Part shown: positions 11,515-19,238 of the stretch, piece by piece | How positions within the stretch are numbered: position 1 is the stretch's first letter | Layout: every line of letters begins with the position of its first letter | From: Caenorhabditis remanei | Taxonomy: Eukaryota > Nematoda > Chromadorea > Rhabditida > Rhabditidae | Direction of reading: 5' to 3' | Assembly: GCF_010183535.1 (NCBI RefSeq) | Contig: NW_026526091.1 | Span: 120,711-184,710, forward strand | Length of the DNA: 64,000 bases | Translations under genes and position numbers: made by a program | Notes under the pieces: model-generated | Database searches by the model: none | What the model was told of the DNA's origin: nothing | Seen by the model: the letters and a program-made list of their open reading frames with translations, nothing else

Positions 11515-11839
11515 AGTAGATTGGGATAAGAAAAATACGGTGACGGCGAGTCAGCTGCTGTACGCAAATTTCGCGGGCGCGCGTCGACACACACTAAGGA
11601 GGCACCTGTCCCCCTGGAAGATAATTTTACGGCGGCCGACTATTACACCGAGGCCACCATTTTCTAGGTCAGCATTTTCTCGGCCAGCATTTTCTCGGTC
11701 AGCATTTTCTCGGCCAGCATTTTCTCGGCCAGCTTTTTCTAGGTCACCATTTTTGTATATTTGAAGGAATTTTCAAGAAAAAGAAGACTTTTTACACCAT
11801 AGTTAAAAAGTCTTCTTTATTTTGAAAATTTCGTGAGCA
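11515..11839. repeat. Maverick left terminal inverted repeat (325 bp)
   Basis: Pairs with 30463-30757. The 30-bp difference in length comes from a 15-bp internal repeat (TTTTCTCGGCCAGCA type): six units here, four on the right. The outer 140 bp are GC-rich and nearly identical between ends; similarity fades inside the CGTGAGCA at 11832-11839. Confidence 0.95.
11781..11817. other. Perfect hairpin within the left TIR
   Basis: AAGAAGACTTTTTA (11781-11794) pairs with 11804-11817 around a 9-nt loop, and the pairing continues imperfectly outward through TTTTCAAGAAA and TTTTGAAAA to about 25 bp. It is conserved in the right TIR, where the loop sequence is inverted. It could be a cruciform, a transposase-binding or replication-origin site, or a transcription end. 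Confidence 0.75.
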
Positions 11840-12430
11840 CTTTAGAATAATTTAATTTTATTGAAATAAAGAGTATGTAAAATCAAGAGACGCAGAGAAA
11901 AATGGGGAAAAAAAGAGAGGAAATGTAGGAGTTGGGGGCAAAATATGAAGGAAAGAGGGGGCCGAATGGTATTATTTATTACTTTTCCGAGACGAAGTTA
12001 TTGAGGGACATGTCCATTGCGCCAAATCGTGTACTCTTTTCCGTGAAAAACCGTGAAAATCAAAAGCTCAAAGAGTAAATATACATACTTCAACATGTTT
12101 TTCAACTTCAAACACTCAGACTTCCACATTGTGGCACTGCTTTGTGCTTTCTGAAGGAATTAATTCAAATTATTACGTTTTCAAAAGTATTCTTACAATC
12201 TCAGTATAGTCTATTCCTATTCCTTTCAACTCCTCAATTTTTTTCCCAAACTCAGATAACAATAATTGGCTGAAGAGCCATTGTACAAAGTAACACACTC
12301 TTCTCATGAGCAGATTTATTATAGTGTAAAATATTAAAAGAGTAATAAAAGAATGAATGACAAGAAATCAGGATTATTTGGTTACATTTGAAAAAAGACA
12401 TAGGATTAAATGCACTGCTCACAAGAAAAT
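11840..12430. other. Non-coding region inside Maverick left end
   Basis: Downstream of the leftmost gene. A/T-rich, with GAAATAAAG-type polyadenylation signals. The stretch 11930-12000 (GGCAAAATATGAAGGAAAG, then CCGAGACGAAGTTATT) resembles 27873-27950 at the other end of the element, in the same orientation. A short minus-strand frame ending near 11980 encodes LNNFVSEK and resembles NNFDSEEQ at 27919; this may be an extra terminal exon or a decayed paralogous gene end. Confidence 0.5.
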
Positions 12431-13114
12431 TTACAAGACAAATTTTTTGAGGTCCTTCTTGTCGACTTTGTTCTTCGCAGCATCATCGAGTAGTTGGCGC
12501 TTGACACATGGAAGATCGTGTTTGAAGAATTTCACTCCAAGTTGAGATTTGAACGTGGATCGGCAAATTTTACATAGGTTGACGGCTGTAAGAACACAAT
12601 GAAAATCATAATTTTTTCAAAAATTTACCTAGTTGTTGGTTATCATCATCGACAATTTGCATATCAAGAGTACGGCTCGCGATTCGGCAAGGAAGACACA
12701 TGTGGATAATCAGGGTACGGTCATCGTAGAGAAACTTTGGACACAATTCAGCAGCTTCCGCAGTTGGCATTTCTATTGTTGCTGCTTTTTCTCCAAGATA
12801 TCTCTGAAAAACAATTAGTTATTGAAGCAAGAAAAATAAACAAAACACCTTACGACTTTCGCTACCATTGCATACTTTCCCATCTTCTGGAGAGCCAACT
12901 CGTGGTTCCTTTGCGAGTGGTTCAGAACCATTTGTTGGAGGTCGGTCACCTGGTTGAGAATCCATACCAGTTTCATGGATGGATCGCTTCCATTTGCCGC
13001 CAGAGGCTTGGTTGGTTGGTTGGTAGGAGGAGGAATGATTGGTTGGGTGATTGGCTGACTTGGCAGCTTTGGACGTCTGAGTTGACGACTTGGCGAAACG
13101 GGTTTTCGGGGCAT
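12431..13114 (-). CDS. Maverick small zinc-binding protein 1 (196 aa, 3 exons)
   Basis: Exons 13114-12854, 12803-12629 and 12585-12431 join to 591 nt with consensus splice sites (GTAAGG..CAG, GTAAAT..CAG). The N-terminal 45 residues are Pro/Gln/Lys-rich and probably disordered; residues 50-75 look helical. The C-terminal half holds two Cys-x-x-Cys pairs (HMCLPC and LCKICRS) and a conserved FFKHDLPC tail, predicting a zinc ribbon. A paralogue with the same two intron positions and the same 175-nt middle exon lies at 50870-51420. Its biochemical role is unknown. A TATAAATAG box at 13197-13204 reads toward it. Confidence 0.8.
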
Positions 13115-13196
13115 TGGTGGAGAGAGCAGAGGAAAAAACCGCCGACATCCAGCAAGACAAAAGGTAAGAATGACGACTTTTGGAATGGAAGGTCTC

Positions 13197-13204
13197 TATT
13201 TATA
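13197..13204 (-). promoter_or_regulatory. TATA box for Maverick zinc protein 1
   Basis: TATAAATA on the minus strand, 83 nt upstream of the ATG at 13114, in the gap between this gene and the capsid gene's 3' end. Confidence 0.55.
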
Positions 13205-13281
13205 AAAGTGGGCGGAGCCTAAACAGCTGACGCTGTAAGGGATTCGAGACCCAGAGAAAACAGGAAAATGATTAATGACCA

Positions 13282-14607
13282 TTAGACAATAGTACTAACG
13301 GCAGGGACTCGAAGATCGTTGATATTCAGAATATTATCGAATTCTCCATAAATTATAGCATATAGCCCACCGGCAGGTGTCTTTTTAGCAAAATTCAAAC
13401 GAACTGAGACGTTTGTCTGTTTCACGAGCTCGAAAAGATTGTGATCCTGTGCAATTACACTGAGTTCGAAACCATAAATTGTGTACCCTCCACTTCTGAA
13501 CATCTCCTTACTGATGGAATTGGATGTGAAATTGGTGCGAGCGTGTCCCAAAGCCTCTTGCATGAGGATGTAGGGCTCTACAAATTTTCCACCCTCAAAA
13601 TCCAAATTGAATGGTCTTCCAGGAACCGATTGTCCACAATAGTCAATGTGTATTTGGGACAAATCAAAGTTTTGAAAATTGAAGGGGGATGTTTCGTATG
13701 AGCCATTGTAAGCTTCAGCAGACACGAGACCTACAAAGACACGTCTCGGCATCTTTGACGTAAATATTGTATTAGCTGGAGCATCTAGTCTGTTTGCCTC
13801 AATGTAGAAACTTCGAATCTGTGGTGAAATCAAGGGATATTGAATATTTTTATGACTTTGCAGAGCCAACTCGAGTTCATTGGACAGGCCATCGGCCAAA
13901 TCAAATTCATTCACCATTGCGAAAACGTCAGTGACATGGAATTTCATCTTATTTGCTCCAAGGTTCTGACCTTCAATAAGAAATTCACTCGAATTCGGAT
14001 AAAGAGTCAGCTTCACATCACATCCATTGATCAAGACTTTGTTCTGATTCATCAAATCAATCGAAATGTTGCAAGCCACTTGAACAGTTCCCTTCTTGTA
14101 GACCATTTCACATCGTCTCAAGAATCCAGAGCTTTTAGGACTTCCAACCACCTCGTCGTGAAAGAACCCGGCAGCTGTTAGCGTAGAGTTCTTGATCTCT
14201 TCACCATGCATTAGGGCCGATTCTAGGTAGCTTTGATAGGCATAATTTGTTGAATTGTGAAAGACCATCTGACCATTGATATGCATACTATTCGACTTTA
14301 TTATACTATGCGCAATATTGTTGATTGGCGCGTAGAGTACCTCAGGAGTCCCACCCATCTGAACATGATTACCAGCCTCATCAGTAATTTTAAAAGTAAA
14401 CACAATATAAGTCTTTTTGGGGTTCATGTAACTGAGATTATTGTTGGTCAAGTGAAGCTCCCACGGACCATTCTCAGTTAGCTGATTTTTCAAAGGAATA
14501 TACGTAAAACGAGAGTTAACGATACCACATTGTGTGGCCGGTAGAGTCGAGAAATCGAGCTCTTCAGTGATAAAGTCCTGGCTTTTGGGGTCAATACGGC
14601 TCAACAT
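13282..14607 (-). CDS. Maverick major capsid protein (double jelly-roll type, 441 aa)
   Basis: Single-exon gene. Beta-rich sequence typical of Polinton capsids: an N-terminal segment leading to TQCGIVNSRFTYIPLKNQL, a first domain with GGTPEVLYAPINNIAHSII and HINGQMVFHNSTNYAY, then a second with SFYIEANRLDAPANTIFTSK and FNFQNFDLSQIHIDYCGQ, ending in YAIIYGEFDN. That late 'F.i.y' segment and the NSxNYAYxxYLE-type loop are family hallmarks. The protein should form the trimeric capsomer of an icosahedral particle. It lies 2 nt downstream of the core-protein gene in the same direction. A TATAAAAGG at 14668-14676, inside the upstream gene, fits its own promoter. No frame breaks. Confidence 0.88.
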   Translation of the reverse strand: MLSRIDPKSQDFITEELDFSTLPATQCGIVNSRFTYIPLKNQLTENGPWELHLTNNNLSYMNPKKTYIVFTFKITDEAGNHVQMGGTPEVLYAPINNIAHSIIKSNSMHINGQMVFHNSTNYAYQSYLESALMHGEEIKNSTLTAAGFFHDEVVGSPKSSGFLRRCEMVYKKGTVQVACNISIDLMNQNKVLINGCDVKLTLYPNSSEFLIEGQNLGANKMKFHVTDVFAMVNEFDLADGLSNELELALQSHKNIQYPLISPQIRSFYIEANRLDAPANTIFTSKMPRRVFVGLVSAEAYNGSYETSPFNFQNFDLSQIHIDYCGQSVPGRPFNLDFEGGKFVEPYILMQEALGHARTNFTSNSISKEMFRSGGYTIYGFELSVIAQDHNLFELVKQTNVSVRLNFAKKTPAGGLYAIIYGEFDNILNINDLRVPAVSTIV

Positions 14608-14609
14608 GT

Positions 14610-15002
14610 TTAGAGAAAGTTTCTACGAGACTCAACCAAATGGGGTTTCAAAACAGAAACACTTGATCCTTTTATACTTTTCCTAGGTCTTTTTCTTCCA
14701 GAACCACCAAACTCCTTCAGTTTTTGCTTAGCTACTGTCTTCAGACTAGATTTCAAATTATTCCCACTAGCTATTTCGGACGCTAGCGACTTGCCTGCAC
14801 TAACTAGATGCTGACCAGCTGCTGAACTCAAAAATCTCGGAATCAAGGCAAGAGCGGCAGTCAATATTCCACCAAGGCCAGCACCTCTCATATTCCCACC
14901 ACGTTGATATCTCGTGCCTAGGAAAGGGCCTGATCCTGGTATATTGTGCCGGAGCAGAGCCTTGTAGTTAATTTTAGTCAAGTCTACAGGTACTGGAGCC
15001 AT
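14610..15002 (-). CDS. Maverick core/minor virion protein with adenain-type sites (130 aa)
   Basis: A small basic protein. Residues 36-60 form a Gly-rich then hydrophobic, amphipathic stretch (GAGLGGILTAALALIPRFL), followed by an Ala/Ser-rich helix and a strongly basic C-terminus (GRKRPRKS). This resembles adenovirus pX/pVI-type core and membrane-lytic proteins. Two segments, IPGSG (21-25) and MRGAG (38-42), fit the adenain consensus (M/I/L)xGx-G, and the protease gene is its divergent neighbour. Cleavage would release the amphipathic region. Homology to pVI or pX is inferred from character, not from an alignment. Confidence 0.7.
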   Translation of the reverse strand: MAPVPVDLTKINYKALLRHNIPGSGPFLGTRYQRGGNMRGAGLGGILTAALALIPRFLSSAAGQHLVSAGKSLASEIASGNNLKSSLKTVAKQKLKEFGGSGRKRPRKSIKGSSVSVLKPHLVESRRNFL

Positions 15003-15045
15003 TATAAAAAGGGGTAGAGGTGAGTGAAATCACAGCTATTTATAC
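15003..15045. promoter_or_regulatory. Overlapping divergent TATA promoters
   Basis: The 43-bp gap between the core-protein and protease start codons holds two outward TATA boxes: TATAAAAAGGGG (15003-15014, plus, about 40 nt before the protease ATG) and TATAAATA (15037-15044, minus, about 40 nt before the core-protein ATG). Each box abuts the other gene's start, so the two promoters overlap completely. Confidence 0.7.
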
Positions 15046-15522
15046 ATGTTTTCTGATGACATCTACAATATTCTATCCAAGGACCCACACACTCGAAACA
15101 AGTTCCTTGGGGTGTATTCTGCCGACGAGCTCGTCCATCTTTCAAAACCCAAAAAGAAGAAATATTGTCTAGTTGTGAATACTGACACTCAACAACAATC
15201 AGGAAGACACTGGCAAGGCATTTTCGTAGACTCCAAGCGCACCTGCCACTTTTTCTGTTCTTTGGGTGAAAGACCGAATCATCACATCATCAGCTACCTC
15301 AAAACATTTCCAAAAGTTCTACACAACACTTACAAAAATCAAAGAATCAGCGAAATCACTTGTGGCGGTTTCGTAATATTCATTCTGGCTATGATGGCTC
15401 GTGGCTATTCGTTTCGAACCCTCTGTACACTGCTGGACAATTTGACAACTGACGACAGTTTTATACGGACATATCTCTACGACTCTTATGAATATAAACT
15501 CCCACCTTCCAAGTCATTCTGA
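15046..15522 (+). CDS. Maverick adenain-like maturation cysteine protease (158 aa)
   Basis: Clan CE-type endopeptidase expected to cut virion precursors. The catalytic His lies in GRHWQGIFVD (H55) and the nucleophile Cys in ITCGGFVIFIL (C106), with a candidate oxyanion Gln in NQR (Q99). The length is short compared with adenovirus protease (about 200 aa) but usual for Polintons. At the position where the family has an acidic triad member in F-[DE]-x-x-G, this protein has Cys (HFFCSLGE, C71); D62 or E75 might substitute. A TATAAAAAGGGG box lies just upstream. Confidence 0.85.
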   Translation: MFSDDIYNILSKDPHTRNKFLGVYSADELVHLSKPKKKKYCLVVNTDTQQQSGRHWQGIFVDSKRTCHFFCSLGERPNHHIISYLKTFPKVLHNTYKNQRISEITCGGFVIFILAMMARGYSFRTLCTLLDNLTTDDSFIRTYLYDSYEYKLPPSKSF

Positions 15523-15557
15523 TTCAAATTCAATCTACTAGTCGGTCGTATTTTTCA

Positions 15558-16273
15558 ATGTCTCTTACTCTATATTGTCGTGAATGTGGTTGGATGGCCT
15601 CTGACTCTATTCAGCTCGAAGAGCATTGGAAATTCATTCATCACGGATTTCGCCAACCTCCACCCAACATAACTCAAAAAGATTTCGATAATATTTCTAA
15701 CTGGGGCCTTCACAAACAAGCACACACATGCCCCGTGTGCCTGGACCACCATACTCAGATGGTTGGACTGGCTCACCACATATCCAGCAATCATCCAGTC
15801 AGAGATTATTTTCGGCCAATGACCCACACGAGTCAGATCCTATTGGACCACTGGGTCCAAATTGTCCATGCTTGCTTCGGCAAGAAAATTGCCGAAAATG
15901 TAAGTGCTTTTCAATGTTAATGTCTCACTGTTTTTTTTTCCAGATCATCAAAGGTATAAAACATCGTAAATGCCCTGAATGCAGAAACTTCTTCAAATCA
16001 ACTGAAGATTGTGCTACACATATATTCAAAGAACATTTCAAAAATTGTCAACAAGCCATGAACTCTGAAACTTATATCAACTGGTCTCGTTACGTCAACC
16101 TTGTGAACCCCGGAGTGCTACCTGCTATGGAAAAGCATCACATGGATGGCAAGAAAAGCCCCCGATTCGTTCTTCATCGGCAGCCAGACATTGAGGTTTT
16201 GATTGATTCTCCAGTTATGGCTCAACAACAAATGGCTCAAGATCTTCAAGAAGAACTCTTTGCTCAAATTTAG
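15558..16273 (+). CDS. Maverick C2H2 zinc-finger protein (223 aa, 2 exons)
   Basis: Exons 15558-15899 and 15944-16273 join in phase 0 around a 44-nt intron (GTAAGT..TTTCCAG). Three C2H2-like fingers are visible: CRECGW..HWKFIHH near the N-terminus, CPVCLDHHTQ..HHISSNH around residue 57, and CPECRNFFKS..HIFKEHF after the intron. The C-terminus is Gln-rich. It could bind element DNA or act as a transcription regulator or virion component; nothing in the sequence decides which. It lies 35 nt after the protease and may share its transcript. Confidence 0.8.
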
Positions 16274-16314
16274 TTTTGTTACTATCACTTATCAACAATC
16301 TTCATTCAATAAAA

Positions 16315-18066
16315 TTACATTTTCAACTTTTTAAAATGCAATACAGCAATAGTCGTACCCCAACTGAAGGGAATTGGATCACCACCGTCTGTTAGTAGCT
16401 CAACACGAATACTATCAATAGTACTATTAATTATTGGGACATATCGAGGATTAGGGACAGTGTAGTAAACAACAGAACCATGTTGACCTGTGCAAGGGAT
16501 GACAGATAGAAGGTTAGTCTTCTTATTACCAACAATTATAGGCTCTACAACATCAGAATACAAGTAAATAACACTAACATCACCAGAAAGATCAACTTTA
16601 TGAGGGGCCGAAATACTACTTCTGATAATTGTATCGTCGAATCCTAGAAAATAGGAGAAGGGCTTTTCAAATTCAACGAAAAGTACATCTGAATGCAAAA
16701 ATTGAACTTTGACTCTTCCATACTCTTCAGAAAACTTGATGTAAGGTGTCACATCGAAATTGGCTCCGTCTATACTAACAATTGAGCGAAGTTTTTCAAA
16801 TTCTATCAAAAGCTCACTATATGTCGCAGGATCTTCAGGTCTATCTTTAACAGATTTTAGAATTTCCTTGTATACGGGGAGATTCTCCTTTACAGCTAGA
16901 GCGTTATTTACCAAAGCCAAAAGTTGTTTTTTTCGGGCTTTTTCCAGTTCAGCTTTCTTCTTGGCGTCAGCTTCAATCTTCTTCTTGGCATCTTCCGCGG
17001 CTTTCTTCTGTGCTTCTTCGTCTGCCTTCTCTTTAGCTCTATCATCAGCTTCTTTCTTTTCCTTAGCAATCCTATCCTTTTCAGCCTTGTCATTTACAAG
17101 CTTCAACAATTCCTTATCCCGCTCTGCTTTTTCTTTCTTAGCTTTCTCCTTCTCAGCTTCCTCTTTCTCGGCTTCCTCTTTCTCTTTAGCTCTATCATCA
17201 GCTTCTTTCTTTTCCTTAGCAATCCTATCCTTTTCAGCCTTGTCATTTACAAGCTTCAACAATTCCTTATCCCGCTCTGCTTTTTCTTTCTTAGCTTTCT
17301 CCTTCTCAGCTTCCTCTTTCTCAGCCCTTTCCTGTTCTTCCTTCTCATCATTTTCACCAGCTCTATCATCAGCTTCTTTCTTTTCCTTAGCAAGTCTATC
17401 TTTTTCAGCCTTGTCATTTACAAGCTTCAACAATTCCTTATCCCGCTCTGCTTTTTCTTTCTTAGCTTTATCCTTGTCTGCTTTTTCCTTGTCAGCCTTC
17501 TCCTTGTCTGCCTTTTCCTTGTCTGCTTTTTCCTTGTCAGCCTTCTCTTTATCTGCCTTTTCCTTGGCATCCCTCGCCTGGTCAGCTTTCTCCTGGTCAT
17601 CCTTCTCTTTATCAGCCTTCTCTTTGGCAGCTTTGTCCCTGGCAGCTTTTTCATTAACAAGTCTTAGAATTTCTTTTTGGGCCTCTGTTAGTACCGGGCC
17701 TGATGAGGTGCTTCCACCAGAAACTGCTCTTTTAGTTCTCGAGACTTCTTCAATCTCCTCCTCAGCACCTCTTTTTGGCCTATTTCTAGCGTTGAGAGTA
17801 AGAAGTATTTGCTCCAAGTTCAGATAATGAGCTGATGGAAATGTAATTCGAATCGGCTGTCGACCTGTTTTGAAATGAATCCAATAATGTAGAGGTTTTC
17901 CCACATTCACAAAACTATGAGGATACACCAAATCTGTTAGTGCCACCATCCATTTGTCTTTACGCAATTGAAGAACTTCAGGAAGTCTGGTGACATAGCG
18001 ACTCGAAGTGTTTGGAAAGGGCGGGTTTGGAACGTTGGAGGGGAGTGTCACGTAGAAGTCATCCAT
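16315..18066 (-). CDS. Conserved Maverick virion-type protein with KEKADKEK expansion (583 aa)
   Basis: The N-terminal 100 residues (FYVTLPSNVPNPPFPN, then WMVALTDLVYPHSF) and C-terminal 190 residues (YFLGFDD, YLYSDVVEPIIVGNKKTNLL, PFSWGTTIAVLHF) match a protein widely conserved in animal Polintons and regarded as structural; whether it is the penton-type minor capsid is uncertain. Between them lies an insert of about 280 residues: tandem EKADK hexads followed by three near-identical longer units, each containing KAKKEKAERDKELLKLVNDK. It is predicted to form a long charged alpha-helix or coiled coil, perhaps a fibre-like projection. The gene converges on the zinc-finger gene with a 41-nt gap. 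Antisense frames through the repeat are shadows. Confidence 0.8.
   Translation of the reverse strand: MDDFYVTLPSNVPNPPFPNTSSRYVTRLPEVLQLRKDKWMVALTDLVYPHSFVNVGKPLHYWIHFKTGRQPIRITFPSAHYLNLEQILLTLNARNRPKRGAEEEIEEVSRTKRAVSGGSTSSGPVLTEAQKEILRLVNEKAARDKAAKEKADKEKDDQEKADQARDAKEKADKEKADKEKADKEKADKEKADKEKADKDKAKKEKAERDKELLKLVNDKAEKDRLAKEKKEADDRAGENDEKEEQERAEKEEAEKEKAKKEKAERDKELLKLVNDKAEKDRIAKEKKEADDRAKEKEEAEKEEAEKEKAKKEKAERDKELLKLVNDKAEKDRIAKEKKEADDRAKEKADEEAQKKAAEDAKKKIEADAKKKAELEKARKKQLLALVNNALAVKENLPVYKEILKSVKDRPEDPATYSELLIEFEKLRSIVSIDGANFDVTPYIKFSEEYGRVKVQFLHSDVLFVEFEKPFSYFLGFDDTIIRSSISAPHKVDLSGDVSVIYLYSDVVEPIIVGNKKTNLLSVIPCTGQHGSVVYYTVPNPRYVPIINSTIDSIRVELLTDGGDPIPFSWGTTIAVLHFKKLKM
16935..17690 (-). 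repeat. Coding tandem repeats in the virion-type protein gene
   Basis: DNA-level repeats of two periods: 15-18-nt units encoding EKADK/EKADKEK, and three copies of a roughly 190-nt unit encoding KAERDKELLKLVNDKAEKDR-type segments. The high identity of the three large units indicates recent expansion by slippage or unequal exchange. Confidence 0.85.
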
Positions 18067-18084
18067 TCTCTTGCTCTGAAAAAG

Positions 18085-18093
18085 TATAAAAGG
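18085..18093 (+). promoter_or_regulatory. TATA box upstream of the membrane peptide and ATPase
   Basis: TATAAAAGG, followed by CTATAAAAAC, 28-36 nt before the ATG at 18121. Confidence 0.65.
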
Positions 18094-18120
18094 CTATAAA
18101 AACAGCACTCGGAACTCAAA

Positions 18121-18264
18121 ATGATCTTCTCTAACAGCACCACTTCACTGCCAGTCACTGCCCCAACATTTACAATTAATTTCATTGCTACAATTTCAAT
18201 CTTGGTAGCAATCTGCCCATGTCTTTTCCTATTCAATCGTCTAACCCGCCGTCAAAATCACTGA
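18121..18264 (+). CDS. Maverick 47-aa single-pass membrane protein
   Basis: A small gene overlapping the first 46 nt of the ATPase gene in another frame. After a short Ser/Thr-rich N-terminus with an N-S-T glycosylation site (residues 5-7) comes a hydrophobic segment of about 22 residues (FTINFIATISILVAICPCLF) and a basic tail ending RLTRRQNH. The layout predicts N-outside, C-inside topology. A TATAAAAGG box lies at the right distance, which supports expression. No homologue is recognised. It could be a viroporin-like or particle-membrane protein, or merely a leader frame for the ATPase. Confidence 0.6.
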   Translation: MIFSNSTTSLPVTAPTFTINFIATISILVAICPCLFLFNRLTRRQNH

Positions 18265-18896
18265 ACCCTGGTTTTCGATTCCGATTCCCTTCTCAAACCA
18301 CAATAATAGGGGCTACACAAAGCGGCAAAACTACACTACTCAGGAAAATAATTGAAAATCACTCAAAAACATTCGAAGAACCAATATCAAATATATTCTG
18401 GTTTTGTGGTGTAAAAACTCCTAGTATACCATATCATCTCCCCAATTTGAGAGTTTATGAAGGCTTACCTGATATTGAACTACTCAAAAAATATAAAAAT
18501 CAGAATAATATTGTGGTTTGTGATGACCTGATGACAGATTTTGCCAGATCCAAGGAGTCTCTCAATCTCTTAAATACTCTTTTCACAGTATATGCCCATC
18601 ATTATAATTGTGCCGTCTTCAATTTGGTTCAGTCTGCATTCGCCTTGCCACCTGTGACCCGAAACAATAGCACATACATTATTCTGATGCGGAGTCTTTC
18701 TGACGCGGCACAAATCAAAAACTTGCTCGTTCAACAATTTGGTACAAGCTGGAGGGGAGCACACCAAGCATACCAAGACATAATGTCGAAACCCTACCAG
18801 GCCATGCTCATAAATAACGACCCGCACTCTCCTCCCTGCATGCGAATTCTGTCAAATTTTGTTGATGAGTATCCAATTTCGTATGAACCTGTATAA
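18219..18896 (+). CDS. Maverick FtsK/HerA-type genome-packaging ATPase (225 aa)
   Basis: Walker A GATQSGKTT (residues 31-39) and Walker B IVVCDDLM (98-105, DD at 102-103), followed by a conserved NLVQSAF and a TYIILMR segment as in A32-like packaging ATPases. It should drive genome uptake into preformed capsids. The length is normal for Polintons. The ATG at 18219 is the only one ahead of the Walker A motif in this frame and lies inside the small membrane-protein gene, giving an overlapping pair. The next gene begins 34 nt after the stop. Confidence 0.9.
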   Translation: MSFPIQSSNPPSKSLNPGFRFRFPSQTTIIGATQSGKTTLLRKIIENHSKTFEEPISNIFWFCGVKTPSIPYHLPNLRVYEGLPDIELLKKYKNQNNIVVCDDLMTDFARSKESLNLLNTLFTVYAHHYNCAVFNLVQSAFALPPVTRNNSTYIILMRSLSDAAQIKNLLVQQFGTSWRGAHQAYQDIMSKPYQAMLINNDPHSPPCMRILSNFVDEYPISYEPV

Positions 18897-18900
18897 AAGG
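18892..18900 (+). promoter_or_regulatory. TATA box for the 102-aa Maverick protein
   Basis: TATAAAAGG overlapping the ATPase stop codon, 30 nt before the ATG at 18930. Confidence 0.65.
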
Positions 18901-18929
18901 GTTACTTTCTGAGTCATTTTCATAATAAA

Positions 18930-19238
18930 ATGGCTGCCAACCTCATTTTGCATCATGATTTCCTATACAAAGTCATGAAAAATAATCGTGCCGCTCTCCG
19001 AAATGCTACTAACAAGCAAGTCAATATTCTTGTTGAAATCGTCTACAATATTCTCAACTCTCGAAATATACCGCTCAGTAGTAAAGAGCTTTCGATACTT
19101 CGACCTATTCATTCGAAACTCCTTGCTCTTTCTGGTTCAAATAATATGGAGACGGCCAGACGAATGCTATTTAAGCTCAATAAATCACAGATTTCTTCAT
19201 TCATTATCCCCGCTCTAGTGGCAACAAAACTAAAGTAA
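18930..19238 (+). CDS. Conserved small Maverick protein (102 aa)
   Basis: An all-helical basic protein of a type found beside the ATPase in many animal Polintons. The pattern is a KNNRAALRNATN segment, then NILNSRNIPLSS, a Leu-rich middle, ARRMLFKLNKS and a hydrophobic IIPALVATKLK end. In other Polintons it is predicted to be virion-associated, but its job is unknown. It has its own TATA box. Its stop overlaps the next start codon (TAATGG), so the two may be translated from one transcript. Confidence 0.7.
   Translation: MAANLILHHDFLYKVMKNNRAALRNATNKQVNILVEIVYNILNSRNIPLSSKELSILRPIHSKLLALSGSNNMETARRMLFKLNKSQISSFIIPALVATKLK

Noticed and set aside
12737..13222. 161-aa plus-strand frame at the Maverick left end
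   Set aside because: Opposite the spliced zinc-protein gene, which has consensus introns, conserved cysteines and a paralogue with the same exon structure.
16760..17827. Long plus-strand frames across the KEKADKEK region (Ser/Phe/Leu-rich proteins)
   Set aside because: Antisense translations of a lysine-codon repeat; the minus-strand protein has conserved flanks and a single full-length frame.
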